Positions 43,640-54,769 of a stretch of 64,000 nucleotides of DNA are shown one piece after another. The notes beneath the pieces were generated by a model. That model was not told the origin of the DNA. It ran no database searches and saw nothing but the letters and a program-made list of their open reading frames with translations. Origin of the DNA: Ectobius pallidus (Eukaryota; Arthropoda; Insecta; Blattodea; Ectobiidae); contig CAXKWD010000011.1 in assembly GCA_964059195.1 (NCBI GenBank), positions 9,502,366 to 9,566,365 of the forward strand. Reading direction: 5' to 3'. The position numbers were made by a program, and so were the translations under genes. Position 1 is the first letter of the stretch; the number at the start of each line of letters is the position of its first letter.

Positions 43640-44822
43640 GTTCGAAAGACTACGTACAAAGCCTTTAACCTGGGACCATATTAGTTCTATAGGGTTCAAA
43701 TTACAATAGTAGGGTGGCAATCTCAATACAGCAAACCCTAATTTTTCTGCAATTTAGTCTTATTAGATATTTGTCATATTGATCCATAACTGATTTCACT
43801 ATTCCTAACAGCTCTAGTTTTAACATTACAGAATTATATTACAAACCATGTCCTTGCAGCCACTTCATTATTAAATATTTTTTCAGAGCCCTGGTTGGAA
43901 TGCGTTCCGATTTAACACTGTGGTAGCTAGCATTGTCCATGACAATACTACTATTGGGCATAAGTTTGGAGAGAACAGACTGTAACCATGATAAAAATAC
44001 ACCACCCGTCATTTCTTCATGATATTCTTTTGTTTTGGATTCGGAAAAAAAAAAAAGTAAACTGCCATCTACAAAGCCTGAATCACTACAAACACGTGTT
44101 ATTATAAGTCTCCTGCCTTTCCCAGTGGGCTGTTTGAGACCTACACAGACAGACCAGACAAAAATGCATTTTTTTTAATGGTTTAATCCATCCAAGCTTT
44201 TGCTGTGGCAAACTTTTTTGACCCAGGTCTCATCTAAATAATAGATTTTATGGCCCGAAGTGCAAAAATATTTATGTCGCCAGCTCATGATATCATCTCT
44301 ATCCAATATAACCTTCTGTTTCTAGCCCCAAATTCAAAACCTATCTCTTGCAATAATCTGTGGAGGGTTGGGTGTGAAAAATTCAATTAATCAGGATCGG
44401 ATTTTACTGATGATAATACTTTAGAGTAAGCGATTCATTTCTGAAAAAGAATTCGTGAACTTTCTTTCTGATAGCACTCTTTGTGAATTTGTCCTATCTG
44501 TCAACAAGCTTGGTGTAGCGGTGTTTTTTCCCTGGAGTTTTTAGACCCCCTGTTTCTTTGAATTCTTTTTATACACTATGTACACTTGTTGCAGACACAC
44601 CTAAAAATTCACTCACTTCTTTTTAAATATTTTTAACAGTAGCTCCTGAATTTTTTTGCACAATTTATTAAAACAATGTAATAGTAACTCTTTTTTGCCA
44701 CTTTTAAGAGGTTTTCTGCATTTATGTTTAAAATCTCTGGATGGCCCAGCCTGCTTTTCCATATCGTATGGCATGTTATTTAAAACTGAATTCAACTCTC
44801 CCTTCAGACATAAAGGATTCAT
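43640..44822 (-). pseudogene. Tc1/IS630-type transposase remnant
   Basis: Minus strand from 44822: an N-terminal open segment starting MNPLCLKGELNSVL, then KEVSEFLGVSATSVHSV (helix-turn-helix-like) and LHRLLQEIGFEFGARNRR, then IYYLDETWVKKVCHSK (first catalytic D), SKTKEYHEEMTGGVFLSWLQ, and SIVMDNASYHS (second catalytic D, about 43935-43965), followed by IPTRALKKYLIMKWLQ. The third acidic residue falls in sequence too broken to place. Stops and shifts throughout show it is dead. The YLDETW and MDNASYHS motifs are diagnostic of the IS630-Tc1-mariner superfamily. Confidence 0.85.
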
Positions 44823-44965
44823 TGTTTGCTAATTGAGAATAAACAGACTACCATTTATCATGGTGATGACATGCGTTCTAATGTGCGGAGATGTACAACA
44901 GCAGCAAGTACAATAGCCACACCTCTTTGTTTTGAACAGGATCAAACTTGCCCGAGACAGATTTT

Positions 44966-45604
44966 AGGAGCATGATTTTTCAAGAATAAGTTAGTTTTAA
45001 TATCATACAAAAATGAAATCATTTCGTGTTCTCAAAATCCGTTTGTTTAAAGAAAACTACCAAACAGAATAATTGATTTGACCAGATGCTCTGAGCTGCC
45101 ATCTGTTGCAAGTTGATGCGAAGGTCAGCATGGCCATTTGTTTGAGTGAGTGTAAAGTCTCAAAACTTAAACATTTAGACTAATTATGGTCGAACAAAAA
45201 CAGTCATATGTAACTTGCCTAAATGGTAACTTGAAGTTATTGCATGGATACCCTGTATAATTCAGAAATATATCAATTATGAAAGTTTATTAAAAAATAG
45301 GAAAAATTTAATAAATCTGGATGCTTTGGAATTTAAAAAATTTAAAATTGCAGTCTCTTACTTTCAAAGATCAGTAACATTTAAAAACAATTCTGAACAT
45401 TAAAAATTTAAAAAAATTCTGAAAATGAAAAGTATTCTCAGAAGTCCAATTTGCTTTCTTATTTTGAAATCTGCTTGATGTATTTCTGTTAAATGCAAGT
45501 CCCCTGCCCACAATAGCCAACATTACTGACTTTTTAAATGTTGACATGTCAAAATTAAGAGCTTGTTGGATAAAAATAAACTTTTAAAAATTATCAAAAT
45601 CTTA
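44966..45604. other. AT-rich spacer
   Basis: Low-complexity AAAATTT-rich DNA, no gene recognised. Confidence 0.4.
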
Positions 45605-45682
45605 TAGATATATAAGCATTCAATAACCACAGATTATTGTCTCTGTTGGACATTACATGAGAATACTATAGGAGAAAAATCC

Positions 45683-45756
45683 CTCTAATACTGGGACTTG
45701 AACCCAGAACGTTTGGCTATTTGTGCCAATGCTCTACCAACTGAGCTAAGCCGGAG
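45683..45756 (-). tRNA. tRNA-like module (degenerate), left arm of copy 1
   Basis: Minus strand: CTCCGGC acceptor arm, TTAGCTCAGTTGGTAGAGC (A box), TTGGC-ACAAATA-GCCAA anticodon arm, then GTTCAAGTCCC (B box). At 74 nt it is of normal tRNA length, but the 3' acceptor strand is mutated (TTAGAGG in place of GTCGGAG) and position 33 is not T. I consider it a repeat-borne tRNA-like unit, not a working tRNA gene. Confidence 0.5.
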
Positions 45757-45891
45757 TTCCTATGACCGGTCACAAAAATCACTACTTAGTGTGCCTCACA
45801 GTACTGCATATGACATAAGTTATGTCTGTGAGGTAGACCATTAGGGCAATCAGTCATAGGAGAGAGGTTCCATCTGGTGCTGTGAATTGAG

Positions 45892-45965
45892 CTCTGGCTT
45901 AGCTCACATGGTAGAGCATTGGCACGAATAGCCAAACGTTCTGGTTTCAAGTCCCAGTATCGGAG
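45892..45965 (+). tRNA. tRNA-like module (degenerate), right arm of copy 1
   Basis: CTCTGGC acceptor, TTAGCTCACATGGTAGAGC, TTGGC-ACGAATA-GCCAA anticodon arm, GTTTCAAGTCCC in the B-box position, ATCGGAG end. The loop would present GAA, but position 33 is C, and the B box and T arm carry mutations (one T replaces G). Confidence 0.5.
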
Positions 45966-46195
45966 GAATTCTTCTCCTATAATATTCTCATCAAAATCTT
46001 GAAATTAAAAAATTCTAAAAATGAAAAGTATGAACTTACTGATTCTCAGAAGTCCATTTTGCTTTATTTTGAAATCAGCTTGATGCAGTTTTAGCAAGTC
46101 CTCTTCCCCCTCAAATAGAACTGAAATTAGATAAATATATACTTTTAAAAATTACAAAAATATTATAAAGTCTAATCTGTATTTTGTTTTGTTTC

Positions 46196-46510
46196 AGCCT
46201 GAGTGATTGTGGAAGGATATTGCTGGGAAGAAGAAAGATGTGATGGTGAATGGACTGATTTTTGTGCAGGAGCTGAGAAAACTGGCAGTGATCACAGTGT
46301 AAAGTATGTTGTGGTGGAACCTGAACTAGTTTTGGTGCCATTGCTACAATTTTCAGCAGCTATACTTTAGGTGTAGTGGAAGTATATCTGTTGAAAATGG
46401 TAGTGATAGTGCTGAAACTAGTTTAAAAGTATACCAAGAATGTGGAGTGATTTTGAAAATTCATATTATTTGTTGTATGTAAGAGTTTGTAGAAAAAATA
46501 AATAAATTTG
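46196..46510 (+). other. Terminal-exon-like block with AATAAA
   Basis: TTTTGTTTTGTTTCAG (about 46181-46196) is a strong acceptor-like tract. The 300 bases after it are less AT-rich than the flanks, have several in-frame stops in all frames, and end near AAAAAATAAATAAATTTGG (46495-46513), a polyadenylation-signal-like word. It could be the last exon and 3' UTR of a non-coding or fragmentary transcript. No protein recognised. Confidence 0.4.
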
Positions 46511-47000
46511 GTTAGAAAATTCAGTTTACTCTGAGTATTCCATGTATCCTTGCACTTTAACCAGTGGGCCCATTTTTTGGAGGATTTCCCCCATTTTGAG
46601 GGAAATTTCTTCTGAATGTTCCAAAATTTTTACATTGCTTCCAAAAGTTTTGGATATTCTCTAGAATTTTCATTCAATTCTGGAGAATTTCCAAAAAATT
46701 TTTTGAGAAATTGTAGAGATTTTGGAAAATTCGGAGGGAATTTTCTTCAAAATAGGAGAAACCCTCTGAAAAAATGGTCTGAAGAGTATGTGAAAAATTA
46801 CCCTAAGTCCAACACCTTATAAACAGTGACCAGGTTTAGCGTTTTGCTTTTTATAATAAAAAGACTGTCCTGTACAAAAAAAAATAATTTTATTTGCACT
46901 CACTTCTTGTAAATCACCAACATGAAGGATTTCAGTGCTGACCACGCTTCCTCTTCAACGAACCACAGGACCTGTAACAAAAAGACCAGTTACTTCTCTG
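46511..47000. other. AT-rich DNA with GAATTTTCC-type words
   Basis: Short runs of AATTTTCC/GGAAAATT recur at irregular spacing; no gene recognised. Confidence 0.35.
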
Positions 47001-47031
47001 CTTGAGTAGGGAATATTTCGGCACAAAAAAA

Positions 47032-47900
47032 AAATTCCCGCCAAAAAACTTAGAATTTTTCCACGGACTTCAAATTTCTCCAAATATACAAAAATTCCCG
47101 CCAGAAAACTTAGAATTTTTTAACAATGGAAAAATCTTTAATTTTGCATCTATAAAATTTTCGATTTTTAAAAATCGCGTCTTGCATTTTAAAAAATTTG
47201 GATCTTTGAATTATTTTGGATTTTTAGAATTTTTAAATTTTGGATAAGCCTAATCATTGAAATAATTGTTTTCTGTGCAGTCCATCACAGCCCCACTAAT
47301 TTCGTCCATAATGCAAGTTTGGGTTAGCTCTCTATTTACTCGTAGAGCGGCTAAAGAAGTTTCACTTCAAAAAATTGAATATTTCCGCTTTGCTTTGCAC
47401 TCAAAATTTCTCCGGAACTGTACTTTACTTGATATAACGAAATTCAATTTTCATGCTAAAAAACTGAGAATTTTTCCACTACTCCATTGGGATTAAAATT
47501 TTCCTGGAGCTCTACTTTATTTGACTTGGTTTTAAAATATAAAAAAAATTCAATTCAATTTAAAACCAAGTCATATAAAGTTCAGTTCCGGAAAAATCTC
47601 AAGTCCAAAGAAGTAGTGTAAAAATTCTCAGTTTTTTGGCATGAAAATTGAATTTCGTTGTATCAAGTAAAGTACAATTCCGGAGAAATTTCGAAGTTTT
47701 TTTTTTTTTTTTTTTTTTTTTTTTGTGAAAATAATTTCTTTTAATATTCTAAAAGTAAAGTTCTGGAAAAAATGTGAGTCCAAAGCAGTGATGTCCACAG
47801 CAGCGGTGGAAAAATTAGAAGTTTTTTTGGCAAGAAAATTGATTTTGTTATACTTTGTTCAAAGTATCCTACAGTAAAAAATTCTACATTTTTGGCGGGA
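47032..47900. repeat. AT-rich repeats with an inverted pair at 47403-47695
   Basis: The unit AAAATTCCCGCCARAAAACT occurs at about 47033 and 47091. TTTCTCCGGAACTGTACTTT at 47407 is mirrored by AAAGTACAATTCCGGAGAAA at about 47669, and TTTAAAACC/GGTTTTAAA closes the loop near 47545. Arms of about 135 bp make a near-continuous hairpin. A poly-T run (24 T) lies at about 47699-47722. Confidence 0.75.
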
Positions 47901-48073
47901 AAACACTTAATAGTGTTGCATATCTGCGCAGGCATACCAGTGCGCATTGTGTACTGTGCAATAGATTCAGCTCTGGAGGGGGAGATACAATACTGAAGAA
48001 AGAGTGCAAGTGAGTTACTTTATCCGTTTAGCCCACCCGCCGTCAATGGGTGAAAGGATTATTTTCAAAAATT

Positions 48074-48285
48074 ATGGCTGCTCCTAAAAAGTGAAGGAGC
48101 GGGGATGTACCGCAGCAATTTAAGAAAGAATGGGAATTGCAATACTTTTTATGCTTTGAAAGAAGAAAACTCAAAATGTTTAATTTGCTCTCGAATAATG
48201 GGTCATCACAAATTTCCGATAGAATGCTTTCATGCCAAACTTGACGAAGAAAGAAAAGCGAGGCTAAAGGGGCTCAAAGGTAATG
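48074..48285 (+). pseudogene. BED-like zinc-finger start of a hAT-type protein
   Basis: One frame gives SGDVPQQFKKEWELQYFLCF; after a single-base shift the next gives EENSKCLICSRIMGHHKF and CFHAKLDEERKARLK. Together they have the layout of the N-terminal BED-type finger of hAT transposases and their domesticated relatives (F.xxW.xxYFFxxF...CLIC). GGTAATGA after LKG at 48280 is donor-like. The usual second His is not in place. A decayed first exon is the best reading. Confidence 0.5.
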
Positions 48286-48580
48286 ACACACAACAAGGTA
48301 TGGTTGTAATGCGCATATTAATCATTTCAAATAATCTGAACAACATGCTCTTTTAGAAAATATTATTTTGTTTGTATTTTATGTAAATTTACTAAGTAAA
48401 GCACTTAAACAAGCATCCAAATAATTAAATAATTAATGAAAAATCAGTCCCATGGTCTAATCTAACCTTACTGTAGTATGGGCGAAATTTAGTTCTTTCA
48501 TGACTTATGAGGGATGCACTCTAAAAAGAACAACCACCTATCGTCTTGAGTAAGCAGCTAAACTTATGTTCCGTACAAAT

Positions 48581-48694
48581 GGAAACTGATGAATGCTCAA
48601 CCTCAGAAGAAGAAAAAGGCCATGATGACAGTGATGATATTGGCATCCTTTATGATGAAGAAGAAAATCTAATGGACTTCGATGAAAGTGACTA
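48581..48694 (+). other. Short acidic open frame
   Basis: METDECSTSEEEKGHDDSDD and on to LMDFDESD, then stop. Acid-rich C-termini are common in transposases, and it follows the BED-like remnant by about 300 bp, so it may be its last exon. No splice acceptor convincingly joins them. Confidence 0.35.
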
Positions 48695-48805
48695 GGCCTA
48701 CTTCTAAGATGAAGATAAGGTCACAGATTTATCAAAAGCAAATAGGCCTATTTCTAAAAGTTGTTTGGGTTTGTATTGTTTATGATTACTACTGTAATTT
48801 GTGAC

Positions 48806-49480
48806 TACCGTATTTTATGGACTATAAGACACTCTGGACCATAAGACACACCTTGATTTTAGGATGAAAATTTAAAGGAAACTAAATCCAATGTGGTTCT
48901 AAATGAACATTTTAAAGGGAATAATATAATAATTTGTTTATGCAGTGAAGTATAATCTTGTACATCTTCTACAATGGAATCAGTGTAAATCACTTTCAGT
49001 GCTTAGTATCAAACTTTTAACTTAAAACTTCTAAAAAATCTCTTCTGTACAGGTGACATAGCATAAATTTTAACTGAACTGAACTGATTTCTCATAATAC
49101 AATTACACCCTCTAACCCTCAATTCAGCATACTGTAAGTGTAACGTGACAAGGCTGTTTAGAGGTCATTTCCTCAATTTAAACTACCCGGCAGAGACAAC
49201 TCCTTTCATATAAAAGAACTCAACATTCCATTTCGCATTGTATACCTGGCTTCCAGCTACAGTTATTTTACGATTGTGACAAGTGCACTGATTTACAGTC
49301 TGTGCGAACATGTGTAACTATTTTATCGTTTACAACACCCTGTTTATACTATGGTATTACGGCAATATTTACCATAATTTTAATTTTGTTCAGTGTACGT
49401 TGGACAGTGGGATGCACTCAACTTTCGAGGCTCTGTTTTCAAGGTAAAAAAGTAGGTCTTATGGTCAGTAAAATATGGTA
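48806..49480 (-). mobile_element. TA-type MITE family C, copy 2
   Basis: TACCGTATTTTATGGACTAT at the left and ATGGTCAGTAAAATATGGTA at the right. The interior matches the 35167 copy in inverse orientation (ACACCCTCTAACCCTCAATTC; GCAGAGACAACTCCTTT). Similarity is lower than between the family A copies. Confidence 0.8.
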
Positions 49481-49782
49481 ATTAACAGTCAGTTCTGTTC
49501 AATTAACATATTTGTTAGTGTTCTTTATTGACCTTCAAGAACCAGGGAACATTTTAATTATCAATTATTCATATTCATGGTTATCTATGTGAAAACCCAG
49601 TAAAACTTTGTAAAATGCTTTATATGTAATTAATTTTTGTTCATTTGTTATGTTCTTTCATGAATTATATTTAAATCTTTTAACTATAGCAGTTTTTAAG
49701 TTTTATTTAACCTAACCATGATTAAATTTAAGTATTATTTAACAATTATTTGTTACTTATGTAACAAATCGGTATGAGGGCC

Positions 49783-50445
49783 GTCCACAGAGTAAGTTTT
49801 CCTAGGGCCGAATACACAAACAAAATAAAATTACATGGAAATATTCATTGCAACAGATATAGCAAGTGTTCAGCTATTTTTAAACATATTCGCCACAGGA
49901 ATTGAGAACTTTGTCATACTGTGGGACCAACTTTTTAACATTTCTGTCGTAGAAGTCTGCCGCCTGGGATTTGAACCACTGTGTGACAACCATCTCCACT
50001 TCTGTCATTTGCTGTCATTTATTGAGGTATAAGAAAAGATGGAAATCACTGGGAGCGAGTTCCGGGCTGTAGGGTGGATGTTGAAATATCTCCTAGCCAA
50101 ACTTTTGCAGGGAGGTGTTTTAAGCCTCCAACCTACAGCTTGGACCATGCACCCAGCGATTTTCATCTTTTCCTATCCCTCAAGAAATGACAGTGAATGA
50201 CAGAGAATGGAGGAGATAGACAGAGAAATGGAAAAAGTTATCACACAATGGTTCCAATCCCAGGTTGCAGATTCTATGAGAAAGTTGGTCCCACGGTATG
50301 ACAAATGTCTGAATTCTGGTGGTGAGTATGTTGAAAAATAGCTCAACACATCCTGTATCTGTTACAATAAATGTTTCCTTTTAATTGTGTTTTGTTTCCA
50401 TTAATAGCCTGTGGGAAAGTTACTTTATGGATGCACGCCGTATCT
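49783..50445. mobile_element. Palindrome of two mariner 3' halves
   Basis: On the minus strand from about 50107 to 49783: HPPYSPELAPSDFHLF, then QWFKSQAADFYDRNVKKLV and PQYDKVLNSCGEYV, the last third of a mariner transposase including the third catalytic D motif, followed by the 3' TIR. On the plus strand from about 50108 to 50445 the same order repeats, more decayed: QWFQSQVADSMRKLVPRYDK and CLNSGGEYVEK. The outer ends ACTTACTCTGTGGACG and GTTACTTTATGGATGCACG are alike. The 5' halves are absent, so two 3' halves meet head to head. Confidence 0.85.
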
Positions 50446-50912
50446 TTGAGTTACCTTGCTCGTTATTCTTGAGTTTAAGTTCCCAGGAATTTTACATCAA
50501 TACCCAAGCTAAATATATCATTTTCGCCATGTTCCTACCTTCCATCGCAGTTTGATACGGCTTGTCTAGTGAACAATTTTCTGCATACTGTTTTTCCACA
50601 CCCTGTGTGTGTATGTACAGGTAGAGGAAAAAAGTGGACCTACTCTTGTAGATGATTTTAGAGCCTTCTTCACACCAGTGTCCATGCATATTCCTTAGAC
50701 CTGTGTAGTTGTATTTTCTAATGGGTTTCGAAATGGGCTAAGTCAACAGTCGACATTAGAACAAATTTCAATACATTCCCTGCTATCCTGTGAATGCCGC
50801 TCATATCGGCAACTTAGATATTTTAGTCGGTCCGCTTTTTTTTCCCCTACCTGTACATATATTTTATGTATAGGATTATGGAAAACACTTTAGATATAAA
50901 AATAAAGGTAAA
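50446..50912. other. Spacer, no gene recognised
   Basis: No convincing coding potential on either strand. Confidence 0.35.
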
Positions 50913-50919
50913 GTCTTAC

Positions 50920-51330
50920 CCCATCTGCTCATTTAGCTTCCATTGATCCTTCCACTCCCCTGAAATGCTGAGAAGAGGCTTCTTTTCATTAGGCACCAGT
51001 ACACCAGAAGTAATACGCTGTTTCTTACGTTAGGAGCTCGACATTGCTGTTATATTCTGTTTTGGCACAAGTAATGGACACTGAATCCCTTAATTTGATC
51101 CAAGCAACTGTAAGGATGCACCTGAAACAAAACAAAAGGAAAATAATTAATGTACACTGTATGTGAACTGATAAATAACTTACTACATACTGTGATGGCA
51201 TTTTCATTCTTTCTGGTATTTTTAGCAGCTTCCTGGAGATTGTCAACTTGTTCTTCACAGAATCAAATTTCCTTTCAGAAATCTTGTAATCTCCAGGTTT
51301 ACTTGCACTCAATCATTACGTTAAAGCCAT
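50920..51330 (-). other. Exon-like blocks of an unidentified gene or retrocopy
   Basis: Minus strand: an open block near 51310-51190 (KISERKFDSVKNKLTISRKL), a GTAGTAAGTT donor-like site, a TTTTGTTTTGTTTCAG acceptor near 51125, a block CILTVAWIKLRDSVSIT, then RKKQRITSGVLVPNEKKPLL and SISGEWKDQWKLNEQMG ending at a GGTAAGACT donor at 50919. SISGEW is reminiscent of oxysterol-binding-related proteins, but that is too short to assign. The frames do not join cleanly. Confidence 0.3.
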
Positions 51331-52980
51331 TAAATTAGACAATAATAAGTAGAGGTGTTTGAAAATAGTTTTATTTTTTACAAGATGTGTTGTTTTAAAA
51401 TTAAAAAGGTGGTGTTTTGTGTTTTTATTTGTTAGATGCACTGGAAATGCAAGACATTATGCAAGTATAATCTAACATAATCGTTATTTTAATTAATTAT
51501 TATTTATTTACGTATCAGTAGGACTGCATCTCCCTGAATGATGACTGTACCCCCCAAAAAGTAATCTATCAGAGGTAATCTAACTGTATATATCTACTGT
51601 ATATTGTGTATATGTATAATAATGCATATCTAATGAATACAGCTGAAAATATGCACTTGCAAAACTGAATAAGAAAAGTTTCCTACTCCAATGAAACAAG
51701 TTATCAAAAGGAGGGTTTACCTTTTTTGCCTTCTGTTAAAGCGGAAAATATATTTTGTCAATTATGGCACTATTATAACTGATAGTAAAATGAAGGAATC
51801 ATTCAAAATTTTAAATAATTGGGTGATTTCAATAACTAAATTTTAACCAAACCTACCTACATTGTGAAATAACCTATTTCACTTTTAAAACCTTGAAATA
51901 TGCTACATTATAGGGTTATAATAACATAACTACAGAGCTTTAATGACAATTGATTATCCTTATGCGTTTAACAAATTTTAAATTAAAAGTGTTGTTCACC
52001 TTTGCTGAAAAAAGTAGCATGAAATTTCTGTTCATGAAGGTAGTGCAAAACTTGCTTGACAATCCAACTGAGGAATAAAAAACAATGAAAAATAATAATT
52101 ATCACAAATAGGTTTTATTTAGCTGATAATGGCTTTTGTGGTTTTATTTATGAAATTAGCGCTATTTCGTGATTTAATTTTAACCCCAAATAACTCCTAA
52201 AAACCTAATATGTTAAGAAAATGTAATCTTAACCTGAAATACAGCATTTCGTTTTATGGGTTATTAACAAAAACAAACACCTCTAATAATAAGTATAGTC
52301 CAGTTACTCATTGCATACCCAGGCGGCTTCCTTTTGTTAGGAGGAAAAGTTTGCCGACAGCTCAACCCATGTTCTTTGTTTTACCGCACCAATCAGCTAG
52401 TTACCCCAGCCAATCAAAATCTAAGAATTTCCTGTGGCGATTTTGACAGCTACTCGTCTACTCCGCGTGGAGTGAATTGCATGGTTGCAAGATCAAGTTA
52501 AAAAATAAATCTTGAAAAATAAGCACATAATCTAGGTTATACAGGTCTTGTACATGTTTTTAAATTTTCACATTATTTATTATTGGAACTACTTTCTGTA
52601 CAGAAATAAAATTGTATGAACAGAAGGCATGAGTATTATCATCGTGATTTTTCGTTCCCCCCCCCCAAAAAAAAATCCTAACAAAAATTGTATTTGTAAA
52701 CAATAACACGTGTGAATTGAATAAAGCGAAGGAAGAACTGAGGTCAGTGATAACAATGAGAGAATATTGCAACGTTGCTTTTGTTTTGGAAAGCGGAAGC
52801 CCAAGACCGATTTAGTCAGATCAATTAATATAAAGAAACACCGAAACCTTTGAAGCCGACTGGCCATCCAATGAGTAACTGCACTATACACTCAGTTAGA
52901 GTCAACTTAACAGTGGACCATAATGCAGATCTGACAGGACAAAATTATTGAAGGGAATCTAAGCCTTTACATATGTAGTA
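51331..52980. other. AT-rich intergenic
   Basis: No gene recognised. Open frames near 52210-52450 and 52560-52890 show no family features. Confidence 0.4.
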
Positions 52981-52981
52981 T

Positions 52982-53030
52982 CGTCAGGCCTCGTTGTCTA
53001 GTGGTCAAAGAATCTGACTTCTGTGCATGT
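52982..53030 (+). mobile_element. Truncated tRNA-like SINE head
   Basis: GGCCTCGTTGTCTAGTGGTC followed by AAAGAATCTGACTTCTG is an A-box-containing tRNA-like start; no B box follows. Confidence 0.5.
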
Positions 53031-53089
53031 TTGTATATAGAGTGTCAGTACTGTAGTGTCTCAATAGTTTGGTATTCCCAGATTTTAAG

Positions 53090-53760
53090 ATAAAGAAAAC
53101 AACTTTTTGGAAGATATGGAGTGATGTGATACAATCAAGTTAAATGTCAAATTAAAGCCCTTGTAATTCTAAAGAGAATGGTACAAATCTGAGCTTTCTA
53201 GGACTAACCGTTTTTGAGTTACATGCTTTTAAATATTACAAAGTGTTCCTAAAACTGTCATTTTTTAATTTTTCAAAAATTTATATATAAAAAACTAAAG
53301 TACAAAAAATTTAAAAATTTGTATTTCCTACCTCCTTAGCTATAAAAAAAATCATAAAGATCTGACGATGTGACTGAATAATGGAATAAAATGGAATGTC
53401 CCACAATGTGCACAGAGTTTCGGCACAAGGGCCTCAACTATAGTTATTGATCGTTTGTCATGTTTCATAAATTGGTCATTTTTTTGCACCGTTTGTGTGA
53501 TGTAAGTAGGATCTTGAGGGTTGTAGACATAGGTCACTTTGGAACCCTTGTGATCCAAGTATTGTAAGACTCTCATTGCCTTGCAGCTGTTGTGGCCATT
53601 ATTCTGCTGGCAGTCCTATGTATTACCTTCCCTGGTGGTATGTTTGGCATGTTATTCCTCTGCTCAGTCTGCTGGATTAGCCTTGTGCTATTAGTGAGTA
53701 ATGAGTAATATTGCTTTTTCCCCAGAGATCCTGTAACCCTTCTTTTACCAGGTTTCATCT
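53090..53760 (-). pseudogene. Remnant related to the 17-kb transposon arm, plus coding piece
   Basis: On the minus strand, GGGACATTCCATTTTATTCC (about 53400) then a stretch with AGAAAGCTCAGATTTGTACC and TAACTCAAAAACGGTTAG parallels the arm GGGTCATTCC...GAGCTCAAACTTGCACC of the 17-20 kb element. Two short open frames upstream (53573-53758 and 53352-53576) read NMPNIPPGKVIHRTASRIMA and YVYNPQDPTYITQTVQKND; family unknown to me. Confidence 0.4.
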
Positions 53761-53768
53761 ACAGCCAC

Positions 53769-53914
53769 TGGATTGTCCCTGGACCTACTATTTTTATCTA
53801 CAGCCTCCTTTATTGCTTGGTGACATTGAAATCATAGCCAATGGATTGTTCCTGGACCTATTATTTTTATCTACAGCCTCCTTTATTGCTTGGTGACATT
53901 GAAATCATAGCCCA
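53769..53914 (+). repeat. 73-bp tandem duplication
   Basis: Two copies of TGGATTGTYCCTGGACCTAY...TTGAAATCATAGCC, about 95% alike, start at 53769 and 53842. Confidence 0.9.
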
Positions 53915-54769
53915 GGATGTTATGGATATCTTTAATACTTCTGTAGCCTATATGAATGAACTCTTGAAAACCAGGAGTTTTGGTACGATCACGACAGCAC
54001 ATAAGCTAAAGTGCACTTATACCTAATGTTGTGCCTGCAGCCTGACTCTTTCCAATACATCTGAATCCATAAACATGTACCTCATAACCTTTCTTCCATG
54101 TGAGAAAGTTGTTATGCAACAAACAATTTTCACATGTTAGAGTAATAAATAACTAAATAAATACCAGTTTTTTTTTGCAACATGTCTTCTACACACACAA
54201 TACTGTTCTCACACTGTCATTCTCAACGAGCCAGACATATAACCAATACTGTTTTCACACTGTCATCGTTATTTAAACTCAACTTTAGAAAAACACCGTT
54301 CAGATTTTGTCTAAGTCCACTCGACTTTTTATGTATCTCCAGATTTTTTTGGAAGGTCTACACATTACGAACCTTTAGATATATATCCAGATGTATTACC
54401 TGCAAGGTAACACGAACATTTCTATCACTTATTTTTTATAAATTTCAAAAACCACGCAGCCGCCATTTTGGATTGAAGACATGATGTATTGCTGCCAACA
54501 TTGCTGGAAATGTGTACCCTAAGTTATGCTGCCAACCTGAAAATATGCGGGTAGAAACTTATTCTAATGATTCTATGGACAATGCATTTTCGTAATTTAT
54601 TACATGTGACGCTGTGGATAAAGCTACTTGTAACTAGCAATTAATTGCACTGATATTTTTGTTCTGAATTTAATTTTATGTAGGCCTATATGTGATGTAA
54701 TGTTTTTATTTTATTTATTTATTTATTCTGTTCTAACTCCATCCAATCATCCCTCGGAAATCCTACTTC
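53915..54769. other. Spacer with a transposon-end-like word
   Basis: AGTGCACTTATACC at about 54012-54025 equals the right end of the 6.7-kb transposon (14 bases); no TIR continues inward. Otherwise no gene recognised. TTTATTTA runs at 54700-54726. Confidence 0.4.

Larger units (their letters stand above)
41920..44965. mobile_element. Tc1/IS630-like DNA transposon, decayed
   Basis: The ends are inverted: TCTGTCTCAGTCTAGTTTGA at about 41920 pairs with TCAAACTTGCCCGAGACAGA ending at about 44963, both continuing into a shared GATCCTGTTCAAA. A transposase remnant occupies the right half on the minus strand. The left half is disturbed by nested short elements that share GTTCACACTGAGGAATTTG. The exact outermost base and target duplication are not resolved. 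Confidence 0.75.
45605..45990. mobile_element. Fold-back element with a tRNA-like module in each arm, copy 1
   Basis: Left arm (about 45605-45756) and right arm (about 45892-45990) are inverted copies containing TCTCCTATAATATTCTCAT-type ends and a 74-nt tRNA-like unit each. The ~135-bp spacer reads ACTTAGTGTGCCTCACAGTA to GACCATTAGGGCAAT. The right arm is truncated relative to the outer end AGATATATAAGC seen at the left. The second copy is at 56449-57007. Confidence 0.8.

Noticed and set aside
53711..54026. Two overlapping plus-strand open frames with similar peptides
   Set aside because: They arise from a 73-bp tandem duplication and have no protein features.
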